From: Oscillospiraceae bacterium
Lineage (GTDB): Bacteria; Bacillota; Clostridia; Oscillospirales; Oscillospiraceae
Direction of reading: 5' to 3'
Assembly: GCA_020025275.1 (NCBI GenBank)
Contig: JAHHSI010000006.1
Coordinates: 1 to 64,000, forward strand
Length of the DNA stretch: 64,000 nucleotides
Both the position numbers and the translations under genes were made by a program. This document shows, in pieces, positions 53,178 to 62,899 of the stretch; the first letter of the stretch is position 1; each line of letters opens with the position of its first letter. Under the pieces are notes generated by a model. That model ran no database searches. It was not told where the DNA came from and saw only the letters and a list, made by a program, of their open reading frames with translations.

Positions 53178-54641
53178 TTAGGCCTCCCGGTTCAAAATGC
53201 GATAGACCAGCTCCATATCCAGTCCGCGGCGCACCGCATCGGCCAAACGGTCGTACTGCTGTTCCCGGTACGCCTGCACGTCGAAGGTGGCGATGGCGGA
53301 GAAGTCGATGCCCTTCTGCCGGCAGATCGCCTGTAGAATGGTGTCGGCAACCTCGGGGGCGTCGAAGATGCCGTGGATATAGCTGCCGTACACCGTATTG
53401 TGACGAATGACAGGGGGGAGGGATTCCTCGCTGCGCCCCATATGGATCTCGTATCCGGCATAGGACAGGCCGTTTAAGGAGGACAGCGGTCCGGAGATGT
53501 TGGCAAAGACGCCCTTGGTCTGGGTCTGTACCTTCTCACCCCGGAACACGGTGTCCACGGGCAGCAGCGACAGACCGGCGATTTCGGTGGTGCCGGCCGC
53601 CTCCACGCCGTCCGGGTCCGTGATGGTCCGGCCCAACATCTGATAGCCCCCGCAGATGCCGAATACCAGCGTTCCGGCGTCAGCTGCTTTCAGAATGGCT
53701 GCCTCCAATCCGTTTTGGCGCAGCCACTGCAGATCGGCGATGGTGCTCTTCGTGCCGGGCAGCAGGATCATGTCCGGTTTTTCCAGATCACCAACACTGT
53801 CCACGTACCGCAGGGAGACGTTGTCATAGCGCTCGAAGGGGCTGAAATCGGTAAAGTTGGAGATCCGTGGCAGTCGGATGACCGCCAGATCCAGCAGCTT
53901 CCGGCCGGTCTTGCGGGAGAAGCGCTCGGAGAGACTGTCCTCGTCGTCGATGTCCACATAGGTGTAGGGGATGACGCCGGCCACCGGTACGCCGCAGAGT
54001 TCCTCCAGCAGCCGAAGCCCCGGCTCCAAAATGGCGCGGTCGCCCCGGAACTTATTGACGATGGTGCCGCGGATGCGCTGCTTTTCCTCGTCCTCCAGCA
54101 GGGCGATGGTGCCATAGAGCTGGGCAAAGACGCCGCCGCGGTCAATATCCCCCACCAACAGGACGGGGGCGTCTACCATTTTGGCCATGCCCATGTTCAC
54201 GATGTCCTCCTGCTTGAGATTGATCTCGGCAGGGGAGCCGGCCCCTTCTATGACGATGATGTCGTTCTCGGCGGCCAGAGAGTGATATGCCTCCAAAATG
54301 GCGGGAATGTAGGCCTGCTTCTTCCGGTAGTACTCCATGGCCCGCATATTGCCCTGCACCACGCCGTTTACAATCACCTGACTGCCCACATCGGTGGTGG
54401 GCTTGAGCAAAATGGGGTTCATGCGGACATCTGGCGCAATGCCGGCGGCCTCGGCCTGCACCACCTGTGCCCGGCCCATCTCGCCGCCGTCCGCCGTGAT
54501 GAAGGAGTTCAGGGCCATATTCTGGCTTTTGAACGGAGCGACCCGATAGCCGTCTTGTTTGAAAATGCGGCACAGCCCCGCACACAGGAGACTTTTGCCT
54601 GCATTGGACATCGTGCCCTGAATCATAATGTTTTTTGCCAT
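53178..54641 (-). CDS. cbiP: Cobyric acid synthase
   Basis: The 487-residue enzyme amidates cobyrinate a,c-diamide at four side chains using glutamine and ATP. The N-terminal dethiobiotin-synthetase-like domain starts [26 protein letters not shown]. The C-terminal class I-like glutaminase has the nucleophile Cys in [11 protein letters not shown] and the His in [10 protein letters not shown]. It is the last gene of the cobalamin operon. The ATG overlaps the end of cobD by 19 nt. Confidence 0.97.
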   Translation of the reverse strand: MAKNIMIQGTMSNAGKSLLCAGLCRIFKQDGYRVAPFKSQNMALNSFITADGGEMGRAQVVQAEAAGIAPDVRMNPILLKPTTDVGSQVIVNGVVQGNMRAMEYYRKKQAYIPAILEAYHSLAAENDIIVIEGAGSPAEINLKQEDIVNMGMAKMVDAPVLLVGDIDRGGVFAQLYGTIALLEDEEKQRIRGTIVNKFRGDRAILEPGLRLLEELCGVPVAGVIPYTYVDIDDEDSLSERFSRKTGRKLLDLAVIRLPRISNFTDFSPFERYDNVSLRYVDSVGDLEKPDMILLPGTKSTIADLQWLRQNGLEAAILKAADAGTLVFGICGGYQMLGRTITDPDGVEAAGTTEIAGLSLLPVDTVFRGEKVQTQTKGVFANISGPLSSLNGLSYAGYEIHMGRSEESLPPVIRHNTVYGSYIHGIFDAPEVADTILQAICRQKGIDFSAIATFDVQAYREQQYDRLADAVRRGLDMELVYRILNREA

Positions 54642-55696
54642 AATTTCTCATCCTCCGCCAACTGCTGCAGTGCAGAAATCAATGCGTTATTTTCCTCGGG
54701 AAGCCGGACAGCGATCCGATACCAGCCGGGGCCCAGTCCGTGGTAATTGTCACAGTTCCGAAGGGAGATCCCCCGCTGTGCCATCTGAGTATGCAGCTGC
54801 GGCGGCCCCTGAAACAAAAGAAAATTGGCCTGCGACGGACACACCCAGAAGCCGAGCTGTATTAGACGTGTTTGCAGCCATGCCCGCTGAGTGCGGATCA
54901 GCGTCCGGGTATCCTGCAAAAACTGTGTCTCGTGCAGGGCGGCGATGCCGGCCGCCTGCGCCGGGGTGGAGACGTTCCATGGCGGGACGGCGGCGGACAT
55001 TCCGGCCAGCAGCTGCGGATCGGCACTGAGGCAGTAGCCCAGTCGGAGCCCGGCCATGCCGTAGCTTTTGGTAAAGGCCTTCAGGATCAGCAGTTCCGGC
55101 GTATCCTGCAGAAACTCTTTCAGACTTTTCCCGTGGTCGGTCAGATCCAGAAAACACTCATCGGCAAACAGTCGGCAGCCGGACTCCCGGCAAAAGGCCA
55201 GCACTTGACGCAGCACGGCCTCATCCATCAACTTTCCGGTGGGGTTGTTGGGGTTGCAAAGAAAGATCACGTCCGGTTTTTGTGCACGTAAAAAGGGGAG
55301 AAAATCTGGACCGATTGTGAACTCGGTCTCCTGTCGTAAAAAATACCGCTGCGGCACGCAGCCCACGCGCTGCAGCCCCAGTGTATATTCAGAAAAGGTG
55401 GGGGCGATCTCCACGGCGCGTTTTGGCCGGACGGCCTCACAAAAGGAATAGATCAGCTCCGCGGCACCGTTGCCGCAGAGGACATAGTCGGGGGAGACGG
55501 CTTCAAAGGCCGCGATCTGCTGCACCAAGGTCCGACAGTACGGGTCGGGGTAGCGGTGCAGCCGGCAGAGGCTCTCCTGCACGGCCTGCACAACGCCCGG
55601 CGGTGTACCGAGGGGGTTGGTATTGGCAGAAAAATCCAGTTGTACGCGGCCTGTATAGATATCGCCGCCGTGTGGGTTCCGGGAATGATAGAGCAT
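54623..55696 (-). CDS. cobD: Threonine-phosphate decarboxylase
   Basis: The 357-residue PLP enzyme makes (R)-1-amino-2-propanol phosphate, the linker used by CbiB. It begins [38 protein letters not shown], characteristic of CobD. The internal-aldimine Lys lies in [22 protein letters not shown]. It is in the middle of the run between cbiB and cbiP. A histidinol-phosphate aminotransferase is the closest alternative, but the start and location favour CobD. Confidence 0.95.
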   Translation of the reverse strand: MLYHSRNPHGGDIYTGRVQLDFSANTNPLGTPPGVVQAVQESLCRLHRYPDPYCRTLVQQIAAFEAVSPDYVLCGNGAAELIYSFCEAVRPKRAVEIAPTFSEYTLGLQRVGCVPQRYFLRQETEFTIGPDFLPFLRAQKPDVIFLCNPNNPTGKLMDEAVLRQVLAFCRESGCRLFADECFLDLTDHGKSLKEFLQDTPELLILKAFTKSYGMAGLRLGYCLSADPQLLAGMSAAVPPWNVSTPAQAAGIAALHETQFLQDTRTLIRTQRAWLQTRLIQLGFWVCPSQANFLLFQGPPQLHTQMAQRGISLRNCDNYHGLGPGWYRIAVRLPEENNALISALQQLAEDEKLWQKTL

Positions 55697-55697
55697 A

Positions 55698-56666
55698 TTA
55701 TCGTACCGCCAAAAGGATCAGTTTGATGCCTGCAAAGAGCAGGAGTGCCAGAAGTGCCGTGCCGTACAGCAGACGGCAGGAACGGGGGATGTCTGCCGGT
55801 TCAATATCCCGCAAAGCATCGCCAATGGTTTTTTTCTTGTGCAGGATGCCGTGGTAAAAAGCGTCCCCGGCCAGCTGCAGACCCAGAAGTCCCGCACAGA
55901 CAGACTCGGTCTGAGCGGAGTTGGGACTTGCGTGGTTATAGCGGTCACGCCAAAAGATGTGCCAGCCGTGTTTGACCGGAAGTCGCAGCAGCCATCCGGC
56001 GCCCAGCATCAAAAGAGCCGAGAGCCGGGCCGGGAGGTAATTCATCACGTCGTCCATTTTGGCCGGGATGCGCCCGATGTTTCGGTACGGGGGCTCTACA
56101 TAGCCCAGCATGGAGTCCATGGTATTGACGGCCTTATAGAAAAAACCAAGGGGGGCGCCGCCCAGAGTAAGAAAGAACAGCGGAGCCACAACGCCGTCGG
56201 AGGTGTTTTCTGCCACGGTCTCCACGGCGGCACGGGTGATGGCGGGAGCGTCCAGCTGCGCCGTGTCCCGGCCCACGATCATGGAGACGGCCGCACGGGC
56301 CTGTTCCAGATCGCCGGTATTCAGGGCGTCATAGACCTTCATACTCTCACTGCGCAGCGACTTGGTGGCGATGATCTGCCAGCACATAAGACTCTCCGCC
56401 GCCAGGCGCAGCCAGGGGCTGATCTCGTGGCAGAGCCAGAGGATGACGGCGGGGAGCGCCGTGGAAACGACCGTGACCAGAATCCACAGCACGCCGCCGG
56501 CCAGCTGCTCACCGGCAGCCGATTTCGGAAACAGACGGCGCAGGAGCGTTTCCAGTGCGTCGATCAGCTTGCCGATGAACACAACAGGATGGGGGAGACT
56601 GTGGGGATCACCCAGAAGAAGATCGATACCAAAGCCGAGGCAGAGAGCGCCCAAAGACCAGATCAT
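55698..56666 (-). CDS. cbiB: Adenosylcobinamide-phosphate synthase
   Basis: This 322-residue membrane enzyme joins the aminopropanol (phosphate) linker to adenosylcobyric acid. The family opening is GIDLLLGDPHSLPHPVVFIGKLI; other markers are ARAAVSMIVGRDTAQLD, AVETVAENTSDGVVAPLFF and NTMDSMLGYVEPPYRNIGRIPAKMDDVMNYLPAR. Four or five membrane helices. One base separates it from cobD. It overlaps the upstream fusion gene by 4 nt. Confidence 0.96.
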   Translation of the reverse strand: MIWSLGALCLGFGIDLLLGDPHSLPHPVVFIGKLIDALETLLRRLFPKSAAGEQLAGGVLWILVTVVSTALPAVILWLCHEISPWLRLAAESLMCWQIIATKSLRSESMKVYDALNTGDLEQARAAVSMIVGRDTAQLDAPAITRAAVETVAENTSDGVVAPLFFLTLGGAPLGFFYKAVNTMDSMLGYVEPPYRNIGRIPAKMDDVMNYLPARLSALLMLGAGWLLRLPVKHGWHIFWRDRYNHASPNSAQTESVCAGLLGLQLAGDAFYHGILHKKKTIGDALRDIEPADIPRSCRLLYGTALLALLLFAGIKLILLAVR

Positions 56667-58648
56667 ATGGTGGGACCTCCTGCCTGCAAAGTAAAGATAT
56701 AAATGGGGTTCTGTCCGGTCATCAGATGATACCGGCCGGCCTTTCGATCCCGGGCCACATTCAGAGAAACCACCTCGGTTTCCGTAAAGGGCAGGGTGTG
56801 CACACAGTCGGTCAGCTCGGCGGCGGATTCCAGTGTGACAGCCGTGGCTACAATGCGTACGTGGGGATTTTTTCGCAGCAGCAGGGAGAGGATCTCTTTC
56901 ATACTGCCGGAACTGCCGCCGATGAAGGCATGGGAGGGTGCGGGCAGTTCCTCACAGGCGCGGGGGGCCGTACCGGGGACCACGGTGAGGTGGTCGGTGC
57001 CGAAGTGACGGCAGTTAGCGGCCAGAAGCGCCAAAGCATCCGGCCGTTTTTCAACAGCGTAGACTTGACCGTCATATGCTTGCAGGGCCATCTCGATGGC
57101 CACGGAGCCGGTGCCTGCGCCGACGTCCCAGCAGATGCTGTCCGCACACAGCTGCAGCTTGGAAAGGCAGACGGCACGGACCTCGCTCTTGGTCATGGGG
57201 ACGACCCGGTCTTGGTCGGCATTTCGCTCAAAGACCTCATCCGGCAGACCATGGGTGACGATGCAGCGGGCGCAGGGGTTCTCGATCAAAGCCACGCTCA
57301 ACGGCCGGAAAGTGCGCTGGGACAGCTCCTCGGCGGTGCCTACGGTAATGGTTTCTTCCGGATAGCTGAGCTGTTCGCCGACGCTTACGGTGACTGCGCC
57401 AAGCCCGGCCTCGGTCAGCCGGCGGCACAGTGTACCCATGCCATTCTCGCCGCCGGTCAGAGTGAAGATGCGCCTGTGGCGGCGGACATCGGCTGCCAAG
57501 TCATGGGTCCGCCCGTGGAGGCTCACCGGAACAACGTCCTCGTAAGAGGTGCCCAGCTGGGCACACAGATAGACCAGCGAGCTGATCCCCGGCAGGATGG
57601 TGACCTCGCAGTCGGACAGCAAGGGCAGCAGCTTTTTGGTTCCGCTGAAAAAGCCCACGTCACCGGACATCAGGATGGTAAATTTTTGGTACTGGGGATG
57701 TTGGTGGATGTAGGCGGAAATCGCCTCGGGCGCAATGGCCTCCACCGTGTGGGAGGACGGCTCCGCCGCCTGCAGCATCCGGGCCGCTCCCAGCAGACAA
57801 TCCGCCTGGTGTATGGCGTGAAGGACATCGCCGGTCATGGTTTCCCGCCGGCCCGGGCCGATCCCAGCAATGGTGACCGTCGGCTTTCGTCGAAAGCCGA
57901 AACGCTCACACAGCAAGGCGATGAGCTCACTGTCGGACAGGCCCTGCCGCTGCGGCGGCTTGCCGATGACCACCAGCTGCGCACCGACGGTGCGGGCTGC
58001 GGCGATTTTTTGCGTAAAGCCGCCGGCGGTGCCCGATTCCTTGGTGACCATGTAGCGGGCTGCCACCGAGCGCAGCATAGCGGTGTTCATCTCCTGAGAA
58101 AAGGGCCCTTGCATGGCGAGGATGTGGGACGGCGGCAGCTGGGCCGCCTGACACAGGCGCAGTGATTCCTCCATCGGGAGCACACGGGCGTAGACCCGCT
58201 GGGCAAAGCCGCTGATCCCCGCATAGGATGCCAGCTCCTTGCTGCCGGTGGTTAGAAGGATGTTCCCGTCCGTGGTGTTGAGGTAGTCCACGGCCGCTGC
58301 AATATCGGCCACGAACACGGCATCCTGGGGCGAGCCGGTCTCCGTCCGCAGCAGCCGCAGGTATTCCGTGCCGGTCTTGGCACAGGCGGAGGCGATATTT
58401 TCCGTCACCAGAGGGGCGTAGGGGTGTGTGGCGTCCACCACAAGATGGAACTGCCGGGTGCGGAACAAGGCCGCCATTTCCTCCTGCGTCAAGCGGGCGG
58501 CGGAGACAGTCAGATGCTCGGATGCCGGGAGAAGGGTCTCGCCGTATTCCGTGGCGACACAGGCAGTGACATCCACCGGCTGGGTGATCAGAAACTCGAT
58601 CAGCTCCCGGCCCTCCGTGGTTCCTGCAAAGACACAAATTTTATACAT
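56663..58648 (-). CDS. cbiJET: Fused cobalt-precorrin-6A reductase / precorrin-7 (C5)-methyltransferase / (C15)-methyltransferase
   Basis: One 661-residue protein holds three steps of the corrin pathway. CbiJ (about 1-245): FAGTTEGRELIEFL, DATHPYA and MQGPFSQEMN. CbiE (about 256-450): VTIAGIGPGRRETMTGDVLHAI, ILMSGDVGFFSGTKKL. CbiT (about 465-661): WDVGAGTGSVAIEMAL (SAM motif near residue 507) with the FIGGSSGSMKEIL loop. CbiE-CbiT fusions (CobL) are common; with CbiJ in front the fusion covers three consecutive activities. The frame is intact throughout. It overlaps cbiB by 4 nt and cbiH by 8 nt. Confidence 0.95.
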   Translation of the reverse strand: MYKICVFAGTTEGRELIEFLITQPVDVTACVATEYGETLLPASEHLTVSAARLTQEEMAALFRTRQFHLVVDATHPYAPLVTENIASACAKTGTEYLRLLRTETGSPQDAVFVADIAAAVDYLNTTDGNILLTTGSKELASYAGISGFAQRVYARVLPMEESLRLCQAAQLPPSHILAMQGPFSQEMNTAMLRSVAARYMVTKESGTAGGFTQKIAAARTVGAQLVVIGKPPQRQGLSDSELIALLCERFGFRRKPTVTIAGIGPGRRETMTGDVLHAIHQADCLLGAARMLQAAEPSSHTVEAIAPEAISAYIHQHPQYQKFTILMSGDVGFFSGTKKLLPLLSDCEVTILPGISSLVYLCAQLGTSYEDVVPVSLHGRTHDLAADVRRHRRIFTLTGGENGMGTLCRRLTEAGLGAVTVSVGEQLSYPEETITVGTAEELSQRTFRPLSVALIENPCARCIVTHGLPDEVFERNADQDRVVPMTKSEVRAVCLSKLQLCADSICWDVGAGTGSVAIEMALQAYDGQVYAVEKRPDALALLAANCRHFGTDHLTVVPGTAPRACEELPAPSHAFIGGSSGSMKEILSLLLRKNPHVRIVATAVTLESAAELTDCVHTLPFTETEVVSLNVARDRKAGRYHLMTGQNPIYIFTLQAGGPTI

Positions 58649-59372
58649 CCCGGTATCCTCGGGGCGTTACCAGACGGTCGCCGATCGTCCGGGTCATAGC
58701 GTTGCCGATAAAGACGGTGCTGAACATATCCACCGGCAGCGTCCGCAGCTGGCCGAGGGTGGTCAGCTGATAGCTTTCCCCCTCGCGGCCGATCTGGCGG
58801 GCCACGCCGCAGGGGCGGTCCTCCGGCAGCGTCCGCAGCAGAATATCACAGGCGTGGCGCAGATGATCGGGCCGGCCGCGGCTGGCGGGATTATAGAGCA
58901 CCAAGGAGAGATCCGCCTTGGCGGCCCCCTCCAGACGGGCCTCGATTTTCTCCCAGCTGGTCAGACGGTCGCTGAGGCTGATCACGGCGAAATCGTGGGT
59001 CAGCGGAGCCCCCAACAGCGCACCGCCGCTGCAGGCCGCCGTCAGACCGGGAACCACTTCGATTTCCGGTTCCCGGCTTTCGCCACGGAGCTCGTAGAGC
59101 AGGGCGGCCATGCCATAGATGCCGCTGTCACCGGAGCAGACCATGGCCACCGTTTTCCCACTGCGGGCTTCGTCCAACGCCATCTGGCAGCGCAGCGTCT
59201 CTTTGGTCATGGGGGTAGTCAGAAACTCCTTGCCGGGGTACTGTTCCCGCACCAGATCCACATACACATGGTAGCCTACGATCACATCGCAGCCGGCCAG
59301 TGCCCGGTCGGCCCGCACGGTCATGTTTTCATAATTTCCGGGGCCGATGCCCACAACGATCAACTTACCCAA
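58641..59372 (-). CDS. cbiH: Cobalt-precorrin-3 (C17)-methyltransferase
   Basis: The 243-residue SAM-dependent methyltransferase contracts the ring during C17 methylation. It opens LGKLIVVGIGPGNYENMTVRADRALAGCDVIVGYHVYVDLV, with VCSGDSGIYGMAALLYE, the family SAM motif. I chose the TTG at 59372: GGAGGT is 5 nt before it and upstream in-frame codons lie within cbiG. It overlaps cbiG by 8 nt. Confidence 0.95.
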   Translation of the reverse strand: MGKLIVVGIGPGNYENMTVRADRALAGCDVIVGYHVYVDLVREQYPGKEFLTTPMTKETLRCQMALDEARSGKTVAMVCSGDSGIYGMAALLYELRGESREPEIEVVPGLTAACSGGALLGAPLTHDFAVISLSDRLTSWEKIEARLEGAAKADLSLVLYNPASRGRPDHLRHACDILLRTLPEDRPCGVARQIGREGESYQLTTLGQLRTLPVDMFSTVFIGNAMTRTIGDRLVTPRGYRDV

Positions 59373-60384
59373 ATTGTACCTCCAAATCTTCTGCCGCCAA
59401 GGCAACGGTGACCCCGTTGCGGGCGGACTTTCGCACAAGGAATCGATCTGCCCCCATCAAGGCGGCACGCTCACACACGTTATCCACTCCGGTCACACGG
59501 CTGACAAAAGGCGAGGGCGTAAATTCCCCCGGCAGGCGGGACAGCTCCTCGGCCGAGTAAAAGGTGAGGGGCCACGACTGTTCCTGACAAAACTGTAAAA
59601 GGCCTGCCTCTTCTTGCTTTAAATCGATGGATGCCGCACATTTAACGGCGCGGCGATCCAGATGATGCTGCTCGAACACCGCCTCCACGGCCTCGGCGAT
59701 GGCGGCGGCGGTGGTTCCGCGGCGGCAGCCGATGCCGATGTGCAGGATGCGGGGCACGAGACGCAGTGTTTCGGTGAAGGGTTCCTTTTCTTCCACGGTG
59801 AGACAGATGCCGATGTCTCCTGACGTTCCCGCTACGACACCGGCGGGATAGGCAGAACGCACCGGAAAATCACTCATCATAGGGACATCCCGCTCCAAAA
59901 TGGCTGCGGATACGGCCTTGGCGGCAGCCATACTGCTGAGGGAAAAGCCGTTGCGGGCGGCCCAAGCGTCCACGGAAAATTTTTGATGGATGTCGGTGGC
60001 TGTCGTCACTACGGCCGTGGCGCCCATATGGGCGGCCAAGCTGGCGGCCAGCGCATTGGCGCCACCGATATGACCCGAGAGCAGAGGGATCACGTAGGTC
60101 CCCTGCTCGTCTATGACCAATACCGCAGGATCCGTTTTTTTGTCACGGACATGGGGGGCGATGGCCCGGACGGCGATGCCGCAGGAGCCGACAAAGAGCA
60201 GGGCATCCCATCGGGCAAAAGCGTCACCGTAAAAAGCGCCGGACGGCTGCGGGATGGGAGTGAATCCGGACCCGGCAAGCCGGGCAGGTGCGTAGGCGCA
60301 TACTTCATCGCCGGAAAAAAAGGTCCGCACGGCTTCTGCGGTGGCACAGCCCTGTCGACTGTAGGCGAAAAGACCCACGGTCAT
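59365..60384 (-). CDS. cbiG: Cobalt-precorrin-5A hydrolase
   Basis: The 339-residue enzyme opens the delta-lactone ring and releases acetaldehyde, a step only in the anaerobic pathway. The N-terminal half has the family motifs FVGSCGIAVRAIAPHVRDKKTDPAVLVIDEQG and ISLLSGHIGGANALA-like (here PLLSGHIGGANALA). The C-terminal half has GIGCRRGTTAAAIAEAVE and an SIDLKQEEAGLLQF segment. Overlaps cbiF by 4 nt. Presence confirms the cobalt-first route. Confidence 0.95.
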   Translation of the reverse strand: MTVGLFAYSRQGCATAEAVRTFFSGDEVCAYAPARLAGSGFTPIPQPSGAFYGDAFARWDALLFVGSCGIAVRAIAPHVRDKKTDPAVLVIDEQGTYVIPLLSGHIGGANALAASLAAHMGATAVVTTATDIHQKFSVDAWAARNGFSLSSMAAAKAVSAAILERDVPMMSDFPVRSAYPAGVVAGTSGDIGICLTVEEKEPFTETLRLVPRILHIGIGCRRGTTAAAIAEAVEAVFEQHHLDRRAVKCAASIDLKQEEAGLLQFCQEQSWPLTFYSAEELSRLPGEFTPSPFVSRVTGVDNVCERAALMGADRFLVRKSARNGVTVALAAEDLEVQFG

Positions 60385-61136
60385 TGTGTTGCCTCCCGAA
60401 ATTCCGTGCTGAAGCCGGGATGGTAGAGGAGAGAGCGGGCATAGTCGTCGCCCATGCAGTTGCCCACAATGATCAACGATGTTTTTGTGAGATGGTTTTC
60501 CGTCACGGTGGTATGCAGTGTATCCACCGTGCAGCGGAAGATCTTCTCGTCAGGCCAAGTGGCCTTATAGACCACTGCCACCGGTGTGGAGCCGGGATAG
60601 CCGCCGGACAGCAGCTCTTCTTGCAGCTGCGCCGTCAGCGAGGTGCTGAGAAAGAGGACCATGGTCGCCTGATGGGCGGCCAGAGAGGGGATGTCCTGTC
60701 CTTGCGGCACGGGCGTACGGCCGGCCGTGCGGGTGATGATCACGGTCTGGCTCACGTCAGGGAGAGTATATTCCGTCTTTAAAGCTGCCGCAGCGCCGCA
60801 GAAGGAGCTGACACCGGGACACACGTCATAGGCGATGCCCCGTGCGTCCAGTGCGTCAAATTGTTCCCGCACGGCGCCGTAAATGCTGGAGTCACCGGTG
60901 TGCAGGCGCACGGTGGTTTTTCCGGCTGCCTCGGCACGCTGGATCACATCCATCACCTGCTCCAACGTCATTTTTGCACTGTCGTGGATGGCGCAGGCGG
61001 GAGAGGTATAGTGCAGGAGATCCGGGTTGACCAGAGAACCGGCGTAGATGACCACGTCGGCCTCCTGCAAGAGCTTGGCACCACGCACGGTGATCAGGTC
61101 AACTGCGCCGCTGCCGGCGCCTACGAAGTGTACCAT
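60381..61136 (-). CDS. cbiF: Cobalt-precorrin-4 (C11)-methyltransferase
   Basis: The 251-residue SAM-dependent methyltransferase opens MVHFVGAGSGAVDLITVRGAKLLQEADVVIYAGSLVNPDLL, the CbiF/CobM start, with RLHTGDSSIYGAVREQ. It follows the cbiD stop by 4 nt and overlaps cbiG. Confidence 0.96.
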   Translation of the reverse strand: MVHFVGAGSGAVDLITVRGAKLLQEADVVIYAGSLVNPDLLHYTSPACAIHDSAKMTLEQVMDVIQRAEAAGKTTVRLHTGDSSIYGAVREQFDALDARGIAYDVCPGVSSFCGAAAALKTEYTLPDVSQTVIITRTAGRTPVPQGQDIPSLAAHQATMVLFLSTSLTAQLQEELLSGGYPGSTPVAVVYKATWPDEKIFRCTVDTLHTTVTENHLTKTSLIIVGNCMGDDYARSLLYHPGFSTEFREATQ

Positions 61137-61140
61137 AAAA

Positions 61141-62271
61141 TTATCCCTCCAAGATATTGTTCAAAAGCTCGTCGGCGTCCGGTGTTTTGCCCACGATGCC
61201 GTATTCCTTTGAAAAGAGGATCGCACCGGTTTGCAGCTGATCGCCGCCCCGATGCTGCAGATGGCGGCCCACGCACTGGGTGACACGCAGCAGCGTCTCC
61301 TCATAAAGCCCGGCCTCCGCCAGAATACGCAGTGCGTCATCACAGGTGACGCAGGTGAGGAGTTCCCGGATCTTGTCCGCAGGGACCCCGGCGGCACCGG
61401 CGTGGGCGGCCAAGATCTCCATGCGGCAGTCACCGTATTTGGAATGGGTGTTGAGCATACCGCCGGCAATCTTCACCAGCTTTCCGATGTGGCCGATCAG
61501 GAGGGCTCCTTTGAAGCCCAGATCATTGCAGAGGTCCAGTCCGTCACCGATAAAATTGGAAACCTGCACCGCCGTGCCGCCGTCGATGCCCATGCGCAAA
61601 CGGGTGAAATCCGCCCCATAGTTGCCGGGAGTCAGAAGAACGTAGTCTGCGCCGCTTTCTTTTCTCTGCCGCAGCTCCACCCGTATGGTATCGATCAGCG
61701 CTTTTTCACTCATGGGCTCCACGATCCCGGTGGTTCCCAGAATAGAGATGCCACCTGTGATCCCCAACCGGGGATTGAACGTTTTGCGAGCCAGACGCTC
61801 GCCTTCGGGCGCAGAAATGATAACGGACAGACCACCGTGGTAGTCGGTCAGGCGGCAGATCTCCTCCACGTTCTCCCGAATCATCTGCCGAGGGACGGAG
61901 TTGATGGCTGCATTGCCCATGGGCTGATCCAAGCCACGTTTGGTGACACGGCCGATGCCTTGTCCACCGTCGATGCAGATGCCGGGGTGGTCGGTTTTGG
62001 TCACGGTGGCAAAGATCAGCGTCCCCTTGGTCACGTCCGGGTCATCGCCCCCGTCTTTCTCGATGGCGCAGGCGACTTGCGTCTCGTCCATACGGATTTC
62101 CAAGACCGGCAGCTGCAGTGAGATCCCCTTGGGAGTGAGCAGAGCGATCTGCTCCTGCCGTTTCCCGGTCAGCAGCATCCATGCGGCGGCCTTGGCTGCT
62201 GCGGCGGCACAGGAACCGGTGGTATAGCCCATACGCAGGCGCTTTCCATTTTTGACAATGAATTCATCCAT
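61141..62271 (-). CDS. cbiD: Cobalt-precorrin-5B (C1)-methyltransferase
   Basis: The 376-residue enzyme starts MDEFIVKNGKRLRMGYTTGSCAAAAAKAA, the CbiD mark (the GYTTGSCA stretch binds the SAM/tetrapyrrole). Family motifs include GGQGIGRVTKRGLDQPMGNAAINSVPR and GITGGISILGTTGIVEPMSEKALI. I chose the ATG at 62271; an upstream reading to 62367 lies within cbiC. CbiD is exclusive to the anaerobic pathway. Confidence 0.95.
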   Translation of the reverse strand: MDEFIVKNGKRLRMGYTTGSCAAAAAKAAAWMLLTGKRQEQIALLTPKGISLQLPVLEIRMDETQVACAIEKDGGDDPDVTKGTLIFATVTKTDHPGICIDGGQGIGRVTKRGLDQPMGNAAINSVPRQMIRENVEEICRLTDYHGGLSVIISAPEGERLARKTFNPRLGITGGISILGTTGIVEPMSEKALIDTIRVELRQRKESGADYVLLTPGNYGADFTRLRMGIDGGTAVQVSNFIGDGLDLCNDLGFKGALLIGHIGKLVKIAGGMLNTHSKYGDCRMEILAAHAGAAGVPADKIRELLTCVTCDDALRILAEAGLYEETLLRVTQCVGRHLQHRGGDQLQTGAILFSKEYGIVGKTPDADELLNNILEG

Positions 62272-62275
62272 GGCT

Positions 62276-62899
62276 TCACCGCATGATCTGATAGAGCAAG
62301 GCGTTGCAGATGGCGGCCGCCACATTGCTGCCGCCCTTCCGACCGCGGGCCACGATGTGGGGGACATGGGAGGTGAGGATAAGCTCCTTGCTCTCCACCA
62401 CGTTCACAAAGCCCACGGGAACCCCGATGATGAGGGCCGGGCGCAGGCGGCCGGCCTCGATCTGCTCATGGAGAGATACCAGCGCCGTGGGGGCGTTGCC
62501 GATGGCAAAGATGCACGATTTAGGCAGACGGGCGGCGCGCTCCATGGATACGATGGCCCGGGTGATGCCGCGCGCCTTGGCCTCCTCGGCCACGTCAGGA
62601 TCGGACATGAAGCAGTGGACCTCGCCGCCCAGTTTCCCCAGAATGGTTTTGTTGATGCCGGCCTTGGCCATCTGGGTATCCGTCACGATGTCGCAGCCGT
62701 CTTTGAGCGCTGCGATCCCCTTCTGCACGGCGTGGGGAGAAAAGACCAAGTGATCGGCGTAGTCGAAATCAGCGGTGGTGTGGATGGCCCGTTTGATGAC
62801 CAGTTCGTTTTCAGGGTCCAGAGTGCGATCACCCAACAGCTCCGTGATGATCTGAAAGCTGCGTTTTTCAATATCCATGGGTTTGATTTGTTCAAGCAT
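62276..62899 (-). CDS. cbiC: Cobalt-precorrin-8 methylmutase
   Basis: The 207-residue isomerase moves the C11 methyl to C12 to give cobyrinate. The markers are AIHTTADFDYADHLVF (catalytic His region), DCDIVTDTQMAKAGINK-like (here GCDIVTDTQMAKAGINK) and PALIIGVPVGFVNVVESKE. It overlaps cbiA by 8 nt and ends 4 nt before cbiD. Confidence 0.96.
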   Translation of the reverse strand: MLEQIKPMDIEKRSFQIITELLGDRTLDPENELVIKRAIHTTADFDYADHLVFSPHAVQKGIAALKDGCDIVTDTQMAKAGINKTILGKLGGEVHCFMSDPDVAEEAKARGITRAIVSMERAARLPKSCIFAIGNAPTALVSLHEQIEAGRLRPALIIGVPVGFVNVVESKELILTSHVPHIVARGRKGGSNVAAAICNALLYQIMR

